From Acinetobacter brisouii (GTDB lineage Bacteria > Pseudomonadota > Gammaproteobacteria > Pseudomonadales > Moraxellaceae), in NCBI RefSeq assembly GCF_008993995.1, contig NZ_BKNN01000015.1, positions 1 through 55,728 of the forward strand: a stretch of DNA of 55,728 nucleotides, written 5' to 3'. The translations under genes and the position numbers were made by a program. Positions 29,295-38,535 of the stretch are shown here, piece after piece. A model generated the notes under the pieces. That model was not told the DNA's origin. It searched no databases and was given only the letters and a program-made list of their open reading frames with translations. Each line of letters begins with the position of its first letter. The first letter of the stretch is position 1.

Positions 29295-30095
29295 ATGCAA
29301 GACGCTCAATTTAAAGATTCCCCTTTAATTATTGGTTCACGTACTTTTCAATCCCGCCTATTGGTTGGCACAGGCAAGTACAAAGATCTCAATGAAACAG
29401 ATTTAGCGATTCAAGCCAGTGGCGCAGAAATTGTGACTGTTGCAATTCGCCGTGTGAATATTGGTCAGCATCCAGATCAACCGAATTTACTTTCTGTTGT
29501 TCCGCCTGAGAAATATACAATTCTGCCAAATACAGCAGGCTGTTTCGATGCCAATAGCGCAGTTCGTACCTGTATGCTGGCGCGTGAACTGCTTGATGGT
29601 CACAATTTGGTGAAACTTGAAGTCTTGGGTGATGAAAAAACCTTGTACCCAAATATCACTGAAACGCTGAAAGCGGCACGGACCTTGATTGACGATGGTT
29701 TTGAAATCATGGTCTATACTTCAGATGACCCAATTGTGGCACAAGAGCTTGAGAGCATGGGCTGTGTCGCCATTATGCCTTTAGGCAGCTTGATTGGTTC
29801 AGGTTTGGGCATTTTAAATCCACATACCATTTCCATCATTAAAGAAAATGCAAAAGCTCCAGTGTTGGTTGATGCGGGTGTGGGTACAGCCAGTGATGCT
29901 GCGATTGCAATGGAATTGGGTTGTGATGGCGTGCTGATGAATACTGCGATTGCCAATGCACAACACCCGATTTTAATGGCATCTGCCATGAAAAAAGCAG
30001 TTGAAGCAGGTCGTGAAGCCTTCTTGGCAGGTCGTATGCCACGCAAGCGCATGGCAAATGCCAGTTCACCTGAAACGGGTTATTTCTTTAAATAA
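29295..30095 (+). CDS. thiG: Thiazole synthase ThiG
   Basis: A 266-residue TIM-barrel enzyme that builds thiazole phosphate from 1-deoxyxylulose 5-phosphate, ThiS-thiocarboxylate and dehydroglycine. The conserved segments [26 protein letters not shown] (Schiff-base lysine) and [13 protein letters not shown], and the barrel-end phosphate site [18 protein letters not shown], are all present. No thiamine-pyrophosphate riboswitch is evident upstream of the operon. Confidence 0.96.
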   Translation: MQDAQFKDSPLIIGSRTFQSRLLVGTGKYKDLNETDLAIQASGAEIVTVAIRRVNIGQHPDQPNLLSVVPPEKYTILPNTAGCFDANSAVRTCMLARELLDGHNLVKLEVLGDEKTLYPNITETLKAARTLIDDGFEIMVYTSDDPIVAQELESMGCVAIMPLGSLIGSGLGILNPHTISIIKENAKAPVLVDAGVGTASDAAIAMELGCDGVLMNTAIANAQHPILMASAMKKAVEAGREAFLAGRMPRKRMANASSPETGYFFK

Positions 30096-30110
30096 TTCAA
30101 ATGTATGCAT

Positions 30111-30139
30111 AAAAAAGCCAAGTTAAACTTGGCTTTTTT
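30111..30139. terminator. Bidirectional intrinsic terminator
   Basis: A 13-bp perfect stem (30111-30123 with 30127-30139) with a 3-nt loop and A/T runs on both sides, between convergent thiG and the unknown minus-strand gene. Confidence 0.92.
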
Positions 30140-30140
30140 A

Positions 30141-30611
30141 TTACCAGCGAAACTTGTCCCAGTTGTCTGGGTTCGCCCAAAACTTCGAGTTAAACCAATC
30201 AGGCACATGTTTGTAGGTCAAAATATTAAACTGCCACAAGGTCAGACTGCCCTGTTGCTGGGTTTTATCTAACATTTGAGTTAAGCCCAAAGCGCGCATC
30301 AATTGCGTATCCTGATGTGGACACACCACTACCAAGCGTTTTGCCATGAGATCACGCAACTTCACCAAAAGTCGTGACTTCTCGGTATCGGTTAAATTTT
30401 GCATTTCTGGGGTGTCGAGCAAAATGAAACCCAAATCATAGCGACGGGTAAAAGGCAGACTTAAAAAATCAGATACGTTAAAATATTGCCAGTCAATTGA
30501 GTGTTGTAAGCCGTGTTGGCAAAGATCCTGTCCAATACACAATGCAGTTTCAATGGGCTGCTCCTGACATAAATCGTCTAGCATTGAAGTGATGACATTT
30601 TGTTCAGCCAT
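30141..30611 (-). CDS. Conserved protein of unknown function (DUF6231-like)
   Basis: A 156-residue cytosolic protein that looks like a SAM-methyltransferase-type Rossmann fragment (TALCIGQDL ... YDLGFILLD ... LVVVCPHQD) without a clear SAM motif. The W-N-x-W end, NPDNWDKFRW, is characteristic of this group; DUF6231 is my recollection, not a certainty. A GTG at 30620 is in frame, but the ATG at 30611 has an AAAGGTG Shine-Dalgarno at proper spacing. It is divergent from the DUF2797 gene with only about 36 bases between them. Confidence 0.65.
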   Translation of the reverse strand: MAEQNVITSMLDDLCQEQPIETALCIGQDLCQHGLQHSIDWQYFNVSDFLSLPFTRRYDLGFILLDTPEMQNLTDTEKSRLLVKLRDLMAKRLVVVCPHQDTQLMRALGLTQMLDKTQQQGSLTLWQFNILTYKHVPDWFNSKFWANPDNWDKFRW

Positions 30612-30647
30612 AAACTGCACCTTTATCTGAGTTAGAGAGAAATTGAT

Positions 30648-31517
30648 ATGGAATTACAAGGCATTTGCCATAAAATGCATGCCGATTTAGCCAACCATAG
30701 TGTAACCGAACAGAACACTCAAAAAGCGCATGTTGAATACAGCTTTATTCTAGACCAATCTCAGATCAATTTACCCTTTACTTTAGGCCAAGAGCTTGAA
30801 ATTGAATGGACTGGGAAGATTTTCTGCGTCTCTTGCGGTGCAAAAACACCTAAATCCTATTCACAAGGTCACTGTTTTAAATGTTTTAAAACTAAAGCGT
30901 CTTGTGACATGTGTATCATGAAGCCTGAAACCTGCCATTATCATCTTGGAACTTGCCGCGAAGATGAGTTTGCCCACAGTGTCTGCTTTCAACCGCATAT
31001 TGTCTATTTAGCCAACTCAAGTGCCTTAAAAGTCGGCATTACCCGCATTAGCCAAATGCCAACACGTTGGTTAGATCAGGGTGCAACCCAAGCCTTGCCG
31101 ATTATGCAAGTCGGTTCACGGCGCTTGTCAGGACAACTCGAAATCATGTTTGGCGAACAAGTCGCAGATAAAACTGACTGGCGTAAATTACTCAAAGGTG
31201 AAGCTGAACCGCTGAATCTGATTGAAGTTCGCGAACAACTGGTCGAAGAATTTGCACCTAAAATTCAGCGTATTCGTGAAGAATTCAGTCAAAATCTGGA
31301 GTTTGATGAAGGCATTCAACTGCTTGATGACGAAAAAATGCGGGAATTCATCTACCCAGTCGAGCAATATCCTGAAAAAATCAAATCGCATAATTTGGAT
31401 AAAACCCCAACCATCCGTGGTGTTTTACAAGGCATCAAAGGTCAATATCTGATTTTAGATACGGGCGTGATCAATATTCGTAAATATACAGGTTACGAAA
31501 TCATTATTCGCACCTAA
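30648..31517 (+). CDS. DUF2797 protein with cysteine clusters
   Basis: A 289-residue protein of the DUF2797 family. An N-terminal beta region is followed by a cysteine-rich block: CVSCG (about 64-68), CFKC (about 82-85), CDMC and CHYHLGTCRE (about 93-110). The signature HIVYLANSSALKVGITR is at about 121-138. The central part resembles GIY-YIG-type folds, but no catalytic assignment can be made. The cysteines suggest zinc or iron-sulfur binding. Confidence 0.85.
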   Translation: MELQGICHKMHADLANHSVTEQNTQKAHVEYSFILDQSQINLPFTLGQELEIEWTGKIFCVSCGAKTPKSYSQGHCFKCFKTKASCDMCIMKPETCHYHLGTCREDEFAHSVCFQPHIVYLANSSALKVGITRISQMPTRWLDQGATQALPIMQVGSRRLSGQLEIMFGEQVADKTDWRKLLKGEAEPLNLIEVREQLVEEFAPKIQRIREEFSQNLEFDEGIQLLDDEKMREFIYPVEQYPEKIKSHNLDKTPTIRGVLQGIKGQYLILDTGVINIRKYTGYEIIIRT

Positions 31518-31530
31518 ATTTAAAATCATC

Positions 31531-31557
31531 AAAAAGGCAGGAAATTCCTGCCTTTTT
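31531..31557. terminator. Bidirectional intrinsic terminator
   Basis: An 11-bp stem (31531-31541 with 31547-31557) with an AAATT loop and A/T runs at both ends, between convergent DUF2797 and lpxB. Confidence 0.9.
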
Positions 31558-31573
31558 CAATTTTAAAATAGAC

Positions 31574-32782
31574 TTAACGTGCTGCCAATAATTGCAAAAT
31601 CGCGTGTACAGGATCTTCAGTATCTCCTGAAATCAATTGCTTATGCATCGTCAAATGCTGCATCACTTGAATTTGTGCAGTTTCAACATTCATTAACTTT
31701 TCAATTTCCGTAGCCAATGCTTCAGGTGTTGCCTGATCCTGAATCAGCTCTTGAATGACTTTTTTACCCGCAATAATATTCGGCAAAGAATAATATGGAA
31801 TTTTGACCATCAAACGCATAATACGATAGGTCAACCAATGTAACTTATAAAATGTCACCATTGGACGATGCAATAACATTGCTTCGAGTGTCGCTGTACC
31901 TGAAGCCAAGGCAATGATATTACTTGCGTTCATGACTAAACGTCCAATTTTCGACTCGGTATGCTGATTGTCAAGAACATGAATTTTGGCACGTAAACTT
32001 TCAGGATAATTTGCCAAAATCTGCTGGATTTGCGTTAAACGCTGCTCATTAATTGCAGGAACCAGATATTCATACTCAGGGTATTTGGCTTGTAAAATCT
32101 GTGCAGCGCCAAACACCAAGGGGGCTAGTCGTTCCACCTCACCACGGCGGCTGCCTGGCAATAAAGCAATGTATTTGGCTTGTTCAGGAAGATTAAGCGC
32201 CTGTCGTGCTTGCTGAATATGATTGTCTAATGGCAACTGTTTTGCCAGTGGATGCCCCACAAAAATCGCAGGAACTTGATATTTTTGATAAAACGCTTTT
32301 TCAAATGGAAATAGACACATCACCAAATCAATATTCTTTTTAATCCCAAAGACACGCTTTTGTCGCCATGCCCATACCGAAGGACTGACATATTGTACGG
32401 TCTTAATCGGTAACTGTTTTTGTTTGATGCGTTGAGATAAACGTAAATTAAAGTCAGGTGCGTCAATCCCAATAAAAATATCAACAGGCTTTTTCTGCCA
32501 ACGTTCAACCAGCCCATCTCGTACTGCGAATAATTGTTTAAGCTCTTTTAAAACTTCAACTAGCCCCATCACGGACAAAGTTTCCATCGGATAAAAACTT
32601 TGGAAGCCTTCAGCAATCATTTGTGGGCCACCGATTCCCTCAAATTCAACATCAACACCTTGCGCTTTAAAGCAACGCATCAACTCAACACCAAGAGTAT
32701 CTCCTGAAACCTCACCAACCACGATGCCTATTCTGAGTTTACGATTTTGCAAGAATGTCTTCCTTTGGGCTTTATCATCCAC
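31574..32782 (-). CDS. lpxB: Lipid-A-disaccharide synthase
   Basis: A 402-residue GT-B glycosyltransferase of the inner-membrane cytosolic face. It joins UDP-2,3-diacylglucosamine and lipid X to make the lipid A disaccharide. The N-terminal signature RIGIVVGEVSGDTLGVELM, the YVSPSVWAWRQKR motif and the nucleotide-site LLPGSRRGEVERLAP are present. The start is GTG at 32782, with about 15 residues before the conserved region. It is encoded alone here, not in an lpxD-fabZ-lpxA-lpxB run within this window. Confidence 0.93.
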   Translation of the reverse strand: MDDKAQRKTFLQNRKLRIGIVVGEVSGDTLGVELMRCFKAQGVDVEFEGIGGPQMIAEGFQSFYPMETLSVMGLVEVLKELKQLFAVRDGLVERWQKKPVDIFIGIDAPDFNLRLSQRIKQKQLPIKTVQYVSPSVWAWRQKRVFGIKKNIDLVMCLFPFEKAFYQKYQVPAIFVGHPLAKQLPLDNHIQQARQALNLPEQAKYIALLPGSRRGEVERLAPLVFGAAQILQAKYPEYEYLVPAINEQRLTQIQQILANYPESLRAKIHVLDNQHTESKIGRLVMNASNIIALASGTATLEAMLLHRPMVTFYKLHWLTYRIMRLMVKIPYYSLPNIIAGKKVIQELIQDQATPEALATEIEKLMNVETAQIQVMQHLTMHKQLISGDTEDPVHAILQLLAAR

Positions 32783-32881
32783 AATATTATAAGAGATTTT
32801 GTCGCTTTACTTCATGTAAGTCATACAAACAACGAGATTTTCTGTATTCAGCTTTGCATTTTCCTCACAAGACAAACCCAA

Positions 32882-32896
32882 GAATGATACTCATTC
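32882..32896. promoter_or_regulatory. Fur-like palindrome upstream of the TonB receptor
   Basis: GAATGATACTCATTC is a perfect 6-3-6 palindrome with the GATA/TCAT hexamers typical of Fur boxes. It lies 84 bases upstream of the receptor ATG. Fur binding is an inference. Confidence 0.6.
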
Positions 32897-32932
32897 ATGT
32901 AATTTTTTGTTGCATCAGACCTCATAATAGTT

Positions 32933-32958
32933 AATCATATTGCGAATCATTTTCATTA
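32933..32958. promoter_or_regulatory. Fur-like operator shared with the PepSY operon
   Basis: This 26-bp block differs at one position from the block at 36645-36670. Its right part, read on the minus strand, has ATAATGAAAATGATT, close to the Fur consensus. It ends 21 bases before the TonB-receptor ATG and probably overlaps the core promoter. Confidence 0.7.
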
Positions 32959-32979
32959 TTTCTAATATTTGGAATAACG

Positions 32980-35075
32980 ATGTTTAAGCCGAATGCTCTC
33001 TTCCTCGCCATCCTCAGCATCACTGCAACCTCAGTCTATGCGAAAGATGATCAAACACTCCCAACCATTACGGTTTCAGCCGACAAGACTGCAAGCAGTT
33101 CTGAAAAGACCAAAGCCTATACGGTCAAAGACAGTAGCAGTGCCACTAAACTCAATATTCCAGTCCAAGAAACACCTCAAACCGTCAATGTTGTGACGCG
33201 CCAACAAATGGATGACTTCAATCTGACCACGACCCGTGACATTTTGCGAAACACGCCTGGGGTTACAGTGACAGGTTTAGAAACCAACCGTACCACTTAT
33301 ACAGCGCGTGGGTTTGATATTTCCAATATTCTGGTGGATGGTGTCGGTATTCCCCAAGTCGATAGCTACAACTACAGCGGTAATGACCCCGATGGCTATT
33401 TCTATGATCGTGTGGAAGTGATCAAGGGTGCAGAGCCTTGACCAATGCTTTAGGTGACCCTGGAGCAACGATTAACTATGTGCGTAAACGCCCTACTCAA
33501 GAATTTCAGGCAAATGCAGGGATTAGTTATGGCTCTTGGGATACTCAACGTTATGAAGCCGATATTTCAGGTCCACTGACTCAAGATGGTCGAGTACGTG
33601 CTCGCTTAACTGGCTATGAAAAAGCAGGCAATTCTTATATTGATCGTTATTCTGAAGAGAAAAATGGTGTTCAAGCCATCATTGAAGCAGATTTAACAGA
33701 TTCAACCACCGCATCTGTTGGTTATTCCAAAGTTCACCAATTTAGCAATGGCTCGCAGTGGGGTGCTTTACCCCTGATTAACCGTGCAGGACAACAACTG
33801 AGCTATTCGCGTAGTTATAACTATGCACCGCCGTGGACATATTATGACTGGTCGATTGATAACTACTTTGCCTATATTGAGCAGAAACTCGGTGGCGATT
33901 GGAAAGCCAAGCTGAGCTATGATGAAAAAGCATCTACCCTGAAAGATAAAATGCTTTATCTTGGTGGTGCACCTTCTGCAACAGATAACACTTCTGGCAT
34001 TACCCTCTATCCAGAAATTTACAATCAGAAATTTCGTGAACGTACTATCAATTTGAATTTCAATGGGACTTATGGGCTATTTGGACAGCGTCATGAAGCT
34101 AACTTTGGCTACGCATGGTCAGATTATAATGTGAAAAGTTATTATGCATTAGGTGATAGCTATGGTGTGACCACAACAGATTTAGCCAGTTGGACACCAA
34201 CAACTCAATCATGGGGCAGCACCTACTCTGTAGATGATGTAAATATCATGATTAAATCGCTATATGGTGCAACACGTTTGCATCTAACCGATGATTTAAA
34301 AATGATTTTAGGCGCAAACTACACCGAAATTGACAATAAAAATACTTATCAAAAAAATAAAGTATCGCCTTATGCAGGCCTGACCTATAACTTTACCCCA
34401 GATTACACAGGCTATGTCAGCTATACCTCAATCTTTAGACCTCAAACCATTATTAACAATGCCACAGGTAAAGTTTCTGATCCTGTTGAAGGCAAAAGTT
34501 ATGAACTGGGTTTAAAAAGTGCATGGCTGAACAACCGTTTGACGGGTTCGATTGCTGTGTTTAGAACAGAGCAAAGTAACTTCCCACTTAACTCAACCTA
34601 TAACGCAACCGATTTTAAATACTACTCGGATTTAGGCACAGTACGCTCACAAGGGATTGAATTGGGGCTTGCAGGTAAAGTCAGTCAAAATCTAGAAGTG
34701 TCGATGGGCTATAGTAAATTTAGCCTGAAAAATATGGAAACTGGTGTCAATCCTCGCCAATATAATCCGACCCAAACCTTTAATATTTTAACGACTTACA
34801 CCGTTCCACAGTTACCAAAACTTAAAGTGGGTGCAAGTGTACAATGGCAAGATGCGATTAGTGATCCAGCGACCAGTAACGGTTATGGCTTGATTAAACA
34901 AGGTAGCTATGCCCTGCTCAACCTAATGGCAAGTTATACCTTAAATGATCACGTCAGCTTCCAAGTCAATGGTAACAACGTGACCGATAAGAAGTATCTA
35001 ACTGGTTTATATCAGGGTCAAGGCTATTACGGCGCACCTGCCAACTATACGGTTGCGGTTAAATTTAAATACTAA
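32980..35075 (+). pseudogene. TonB-dependent siderophore receptor, frameshifted in the plug domain
   Basis: The gene has a signal peptide (about 1-21), TonB-box-like TLPTITVSADK, plug segments VQETPQTVNVVTRQQMDDF and ILRNTPGVTVTG, and RVEVIKGA. After GGTGCAGA (about 33428-33436) the frame is lost and stops at TGA. The other frame continues as LTNALGDPGATINYVRKRPT and on through the 22-strand barrel to the terminal aromatic FKY. The expected text is GAN-x-LTN, so about one base is missing. About 698 residues would be made if intact, typical of FhuE/FpvA-like receptors. The alternative is a sequencing error. Confidence 0.9.
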
Positions 35076-35105
35076 TTCATTCTCTAATATTTTCACCTTC
35101 CTCTT

Positions 35106-35133
35106 AAAGCCAATCCTTGTGATTGGCTTTTTT
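35106..35133 (+). terminator. Intrinsic terminator after the receptor gene
   Basis: A 10-bp stem (35106-35115 with 35121-35130), loop CTTGT, and a T-run, 31 bases beyond the receptor stop. Confidence 0.88.
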
Positions 35134-35213
35134 AATTATTTTAATAACAAAAATAAATACTTAAAAAATAATTAAGTTTTTATGTGTTTTCTGACTTGAC
35201 GAAAAAATAATAT

Positions 35214-35236
35214 AAGATGTATTTTAAATATATCTT
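35214..35236. promoter_or_regulatory. NsrR-like palindrome upstream of hmp
   Basis: A 23-bp inverted repeat with half-sites AAGATGTATTT and AAATATATCTT around a central T. It matches the NsrR 11-1-11 pattern at all but one symmetric pair. It lies 24 bases before the hmp ATG, downstream of a TTGACG -35 candidate at 35196. NsrR releases the site on exposure to nitric oxide, so NO induction of hmp is inferred. Confidence 0.75.
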
Positions 35237-35260
35237 ACAAAGCCATGCGAGCAATCCATT

Positions 35261-36541
35261 ATGTTAAGCCAGCATCAAATCGACCTCATCAAATCTACTG
35301 TTCCTGTTTTACGTGAAAATGGTGTTGCGCTAACAGATTATTTCTACAAGCGTATGCTGGGGAATAACCCAGAGTTAAAAGAAACATTTAACATGGGACA
35401 TCAACGCAGTGGCGCACAGGCAAAAGCGCTGGCAGGCGCAGTATTGGCGTATGCTGAAAATATTGAAGATCCAAGTGTCCTCGCACCTGTTGTAGAACTC
35501 ATCTGTCACAAACATGTCAGCCTGAATATTCAAGCACCTGAATATGACATTGTGGGTGAGAACCTGTTGCATTCCATTAGTGAAGTCTTAAATATTCCGA
35601 TGGAACATGAATTGATTGAAGCATGGGGCTTGGCATACGGACAACTGGCTGATTTATTTATTCAAACCGAACAAAAAATTTATTTAGAGCATCAACAAAC
35701 CCAAGGTAGTTGGCTTGGCTGGCGTGATTTTATTATTGCTAAAAAAGTCAAAGAAAGTGATGAAATCACCTCTTTTTATCTGGTTCCTAAAGATGGTGGT
35801 GCATTACCAAAATACAAAGCAGGTCAATATGTGACTGTACGTGTTCTCGTCCCTGAACTTGGCATTAAACAACCTCGCCAGTACAGCTTGTCTGATTGTG
35901 CTTCTGGTCAATATTTACGAATTTCAGTCAAACGTGAAGATGCCAAAGTTGAAGGACAAGATCCTGGCTATGTTTCATCGACTCTCCATCAATATTTAAA
36001 TGAACATGATGTCGTTGAGTTATCTGCACCAACAGGTAATTTCTTCTTGGTCAATCCTGAAAAAACCAATGTACTCATCAGCGCAGGTGTGGGCTTAACC
36101 CCAATGGTTGCCATGCTCAACCAGTTGCTGACTGAAAATACAGATCCAAATGAAAAATTATCATTCTGGCAAAAAGTTAAAGCTCAGTTTAGCCATGCAC
36201 CAGAAAAACCTGCGATTCATTTTATTCATGCTGCTCGTAACTCACGTGTGCATGCCATGAAAAATGCGATTCAGGGCTTGGCTCAACAACATGACAATTT
36301 AAATGTTTTTGTTGCTTATGAGCACCCAGAACAACAGGACAAATTAGGGCAAGATTATGACACTCAAGGTCGCTTAGACTTATCCAAACTTGATAAAAAA
36401 TGGTTTCCTGAACATGCCGACTATTATTTGTGTGGCCCAATGCCATTTATGCAAGCGCAGCATCAAGCATTACTTGCACGTGGCATTCCACAAGAAAATA
36501 TTCACAGTGAAGCATTTGGTACAGGTGGCGTTACACTTTAA
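35261..36541 (+). CDS. hmp: Flavohemoglobin (nitric oxide dioxygenase)
   Basis: A 426-residue three-domain protein. The globin domain (about 1-138) has the proximal His85 in CHKHVSL and Tyr29 in TDYFYKRM. The FAD domain (about 150-260) has RQYSLS, and the NAD domain has SAGVGLTPMVAMLNQL and LCGPMPFM. It oxidises NO to nitrate using O2 and NADPH in the cytosol. The usual length is about 396-400; the extra 20-25 residues are an insertion around TENTDPNEKLSFWQKVKAQF (about 295-315) in the NAD domain. Confidence 0.95.
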   Translation: MLSQHQIDLIKSTVPVLRENGVALTDYFYKRMLGNNPELKETFNMGHQRSGAQAKALAGAVLAYAENIEDPSVLAPVVELICHKHVSLNIQAPEYDIVGENLLHSISEVLNIPMEHELIEAWGLAYGQLADLFIQTEQKIYLEHQQTQGSWLGWRDFIIAKKVKESDEITSFYLVPKDGGALPKYKAGQYVTVRVLVPELGIKQPRQYSLSDCASGQYLRISVKREDAKVEGQDPGYVSSTLHQYLNEHDVVELSAPTGNFFLVNPEKTNVLISAGVGLTPMVAMLNQLLTENTDPNEKLSFWQKVKAQFSHAPEKPAIHFIHAARNSRVHAMKNAIQGLAQQHDNLNVFVAYEHPEQQDKLGQDYDTQGRLDLSKLDKKWFPEHADYYLCGPMPFMQAQHQALLARGIPQENIHSEAFGTGGVTL

Positions 36542-36565
36542 TCCCTAAAAGTTAGCTCAACCTCT

Positions 36566-36596
36566 AAAGCCATTCCTTTCAAGGAGTGGCTTTTTT
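36566..36596 (+). terminator. Intrinsic terminator after hmp
   Basis: A stem of about 12 bp (36566-36577 with 36581-36590, one mismatch) and a T-run to 36596, 25 bases after the hmp stop. Confidence 0.8.
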
Positions 36597-36644
36597 ATTG
36601 CTGCTTACAAAACAATTTAACTTGCATCTCTCAACACAATACGC

Positions 36645-36670
36645 AATCATATTGCGAATAATTTTCATTA
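36645..36670. promoter_or_regulatory. Fur-like operator for the DUF3649-PepSY operon
   Basis: This 26-bp block is identical to 32933-32958 except at one base and lies 21 bases upstream of the DUF3649 gene start, the same spacing as in the receptor promoter. It indicates common iron control of receptor and reductase-type genes. Confidence 0.7.
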
Positions 36671-36690
36671 GCATAAACTGGTCATATTCT

Positions 36691-36969
36691 ATGCTTGCTT
36701 GGTCATATCGTTGGGCTGTTGCCTACCGCTTTTTAGTGGCGTTTGTCATGGGCTATGCTTGCACCAGTTTATTCATGTTAGTTCTTCTTAAAGTCTTTCA
36801 GCATTTCCTTGCCCAAGCTGAATCTGTGTATTTATCTGCCTTTATTGCCATCATTTTTTATGCCGTATTTGTTCTGAGCAGTTTCTGTATCCACTCATTG
36901 TTCAAGCTCAGTAGTGTTGCACTGATTCTATGTACCTCATTTTTTCTAGCTTCGAAATTTATAGGTTAA
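36691..36969 (+). CDS. DUF3649-like membrane protein
   Basis: A 92-residue protein with three transmembrane segments from the preferred ATG (MLAWSYRWAVAYRFLVAFVM). Such small proteins are found beside PepSY-domain reductase genes in siderophore loci. The frame is open upstream to 36586, but that part covers the Fur-like operator, so it is not used. The stop at 36967-36969 abuts the PepSY start. The individual role is unknown. Confidence 0.75.
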   Translation: MLAWSYRWAVAYRFLVAFVMGYACTSLFMLVLLKVFQHFLAQAESVYLSAFIAIIFYAVFVLSSFCIHSLFKLSSVALILCTSFFLASKFIG

Positions 36970-38535
36970 ATGATGCATAAATCTATTCGACAATCGATGG
37001 CATGGCTGCATTCATGGCTTGGATTAATGCTTGGTTGGGTGCTGTTCTGTATTTTTTTACTTGGAGCAACATCCTACTACCGCCAAGAAATCAATGCGTG
37101 GATGCAGCCTCAGTTTAATCATACTGAAATTAATCAACAGCAAGCCATTCAAAATGCATGGGAATATTTAGAAGAAAATGCTCATGATGCCAAATCATGG
37201 TATATCAGCGTTGCCAATGCTCAACATCCCCCCAGCAATGTCTATTGGCAAAAGTCCGATGGTAGCTATGCCATTAAAAATTTAGACCCTGTTACAGGTC
37301 AGGAAATTCAGGCAGCGACAACGCAAGGCGGCGACTTTTTTTATAACTTCCATTTTCAGTTATTTGGTGTGCCCTACATGATCGGGCGACTGATTGTCAG
37401 TTTTGCTGCTTTTATTATGCTCATTGCGTTGATTTCAGGCGTGATTACCCATAAAAAAATCTTTACCGATTTTTTTACTTTCCGAACCTTTAAAGGGCAG
37501 CGTTCTTGGCTAGACTTTCATAATGTGGTTTCTGTGATTGCCCTGCCTTTTTTTCTGACCATCACCTTTACGGGGCTGACCATTTTCTTTAACTTGTATT
37601 TGCCTTATGGCATACAGCAAGTCTATTCACCCAAGCAAAGCTTACAATTTTTTGAAGAGATTAACTCGACTCAACCAATCAGTACAGCGCAAGGTCAATC
37701 CACAGCCATGCTCACGTTTGAGCAACTGAACCATAAAATACAACAACAATGGCCCAATCAGCCTGAGATCAATACGATTGAGATCAAAGCTCCCTATACA
37801 TCTTTGGCACAAATTCAGATTAAACAGTTAGAAGATCATAGCATTAGCTTAAAACCTGAACAGCTTTCAATTGCAGGTTCAACAGGGCAGATTTTGCCTG
37901 ACTTTCGTAATTACAGTCCTGTCGCTACGCTTTATTCAGGTGTTTATGGTTTACACATGGCACCATTTGCTCAACCACTATTACGTCTTGGATTATTTTT
38001 TAGCGGACTTTTGGGCTGTGCCATGATTGCTTCAGGACTACTGCTCTGGAGTCTCAAACGTCAATTACATGCAAAATCTCAAAGCTTTCATTTTGGGCAT
38101 TATCTGGTAGATCGAGGGAACCTTGCTTGTTTTGTCGGATTACCCATCTCAATGCTGGTCTATTTCTATCTCAATCGACTCGTTACACCATACATACATG
38201 GCAATAATTATGAGATTCAGGGCTTTTTTCTGACATGGCTCATCAGCTTGGTTGCTGCTCTTTTCACAAAAAAAGCCTATCTCTGGCGTAGCCAATTGAC
38301 CATATTGATTGCTTTAGCAACACTGTTGCCACTGGTCGATTACTATAGCCTCTATCAACAGCATCTTTTATTTAGCCAAAGTTATTGGACATATTTACGT
38401 GTTGATTTATTTTTCTGGTTATTTGCAGGTTTAGCTTTCTTGATCTATCGCAATATCCAACCCATTCAGCAACAGGCTCATCAACGTATACAGCGAAAAT
38501 CATCCTTGAACTCAGAACTTGAGGCAAAATCATAA
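36970..38535 (+). CDS. PepSY-associated transmembrane protein (FoxB/PiuB-type iron reductase)
   Basis: A 521-residue inner-membrane protein. It opens with the PepSY_TM motif SMAWLHSWLGLMLGWVLFCI, carries a periplasmic PepSY region (about 60-115 and 215-305), and then further helices and a C-terminal group of helices. The histidines in LHSWLG, NFHFQLFG, WLDFHNVVS and LHMAPF could be heme or metal ligands. Homologues next to siderophore receptors, such as FoxB and PiuB, are implicated in releasing iron from the ferric siderophore at the periplasmic face. It starts immediately after the DUF3649 stop. Confidence 0.88.
   Translation: MMHKSIRQSMAWLHSWLGLMLGWVLFCIFLLGATSYYRQEINAWMQPQFNHTEINQQQAIQNAWEYLEENAHDAKSWYISVANAQHPPSNVYWQKSDGSYAIKNLDPVTGQEIQAATTQGGDFFYNFHFQLFGVPYMIGRLIVSFAAFIMLIALISGVITHKKIFTDFFTFRTFKGQRSWLDFHNVVSVIALPFFLTITFTGLTIFFNLYLPYGIQQVYSPKQSLQFFEEINSTQPISTAQGQSTAMLTFEQLNHKIQQQWPNQPEINTIEIKAPYTSLAQIQIKQLEDHSISLKPEQLSIAGSTGQILPDFRNYSPVATLYSGVYGLHMAPFAQPLLRLGLFFSGLLGCAMIASGLLLWSLKRQLHAKSQSFHFGHYLVDRGNLACFVGLPISMLVYFYLNRLVTPYIHGNNYEIQGFFLTWLISLVAALFTKKAYLWRSQLTILIALATLLPLVDYYSLYQQHLLFSQSYWTYLRVDLFFWLFAGLAFLIYRNIQPIQQQAHQRIQRKSSLNSELEAKS

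Noticed and set aside
28960-29300. Thiamine-pyrophosphate riboswitch before thiS-thiG
   Set aside because: DUF423 runs up to 8 bases before thiS and I see no THI-box-like motif in its promoter.
36586-36690. Upstream extension of the DUF3649 gene
   Set aside because: It would cross the hmp terminator and the Fur-like operator, so it is not coding.
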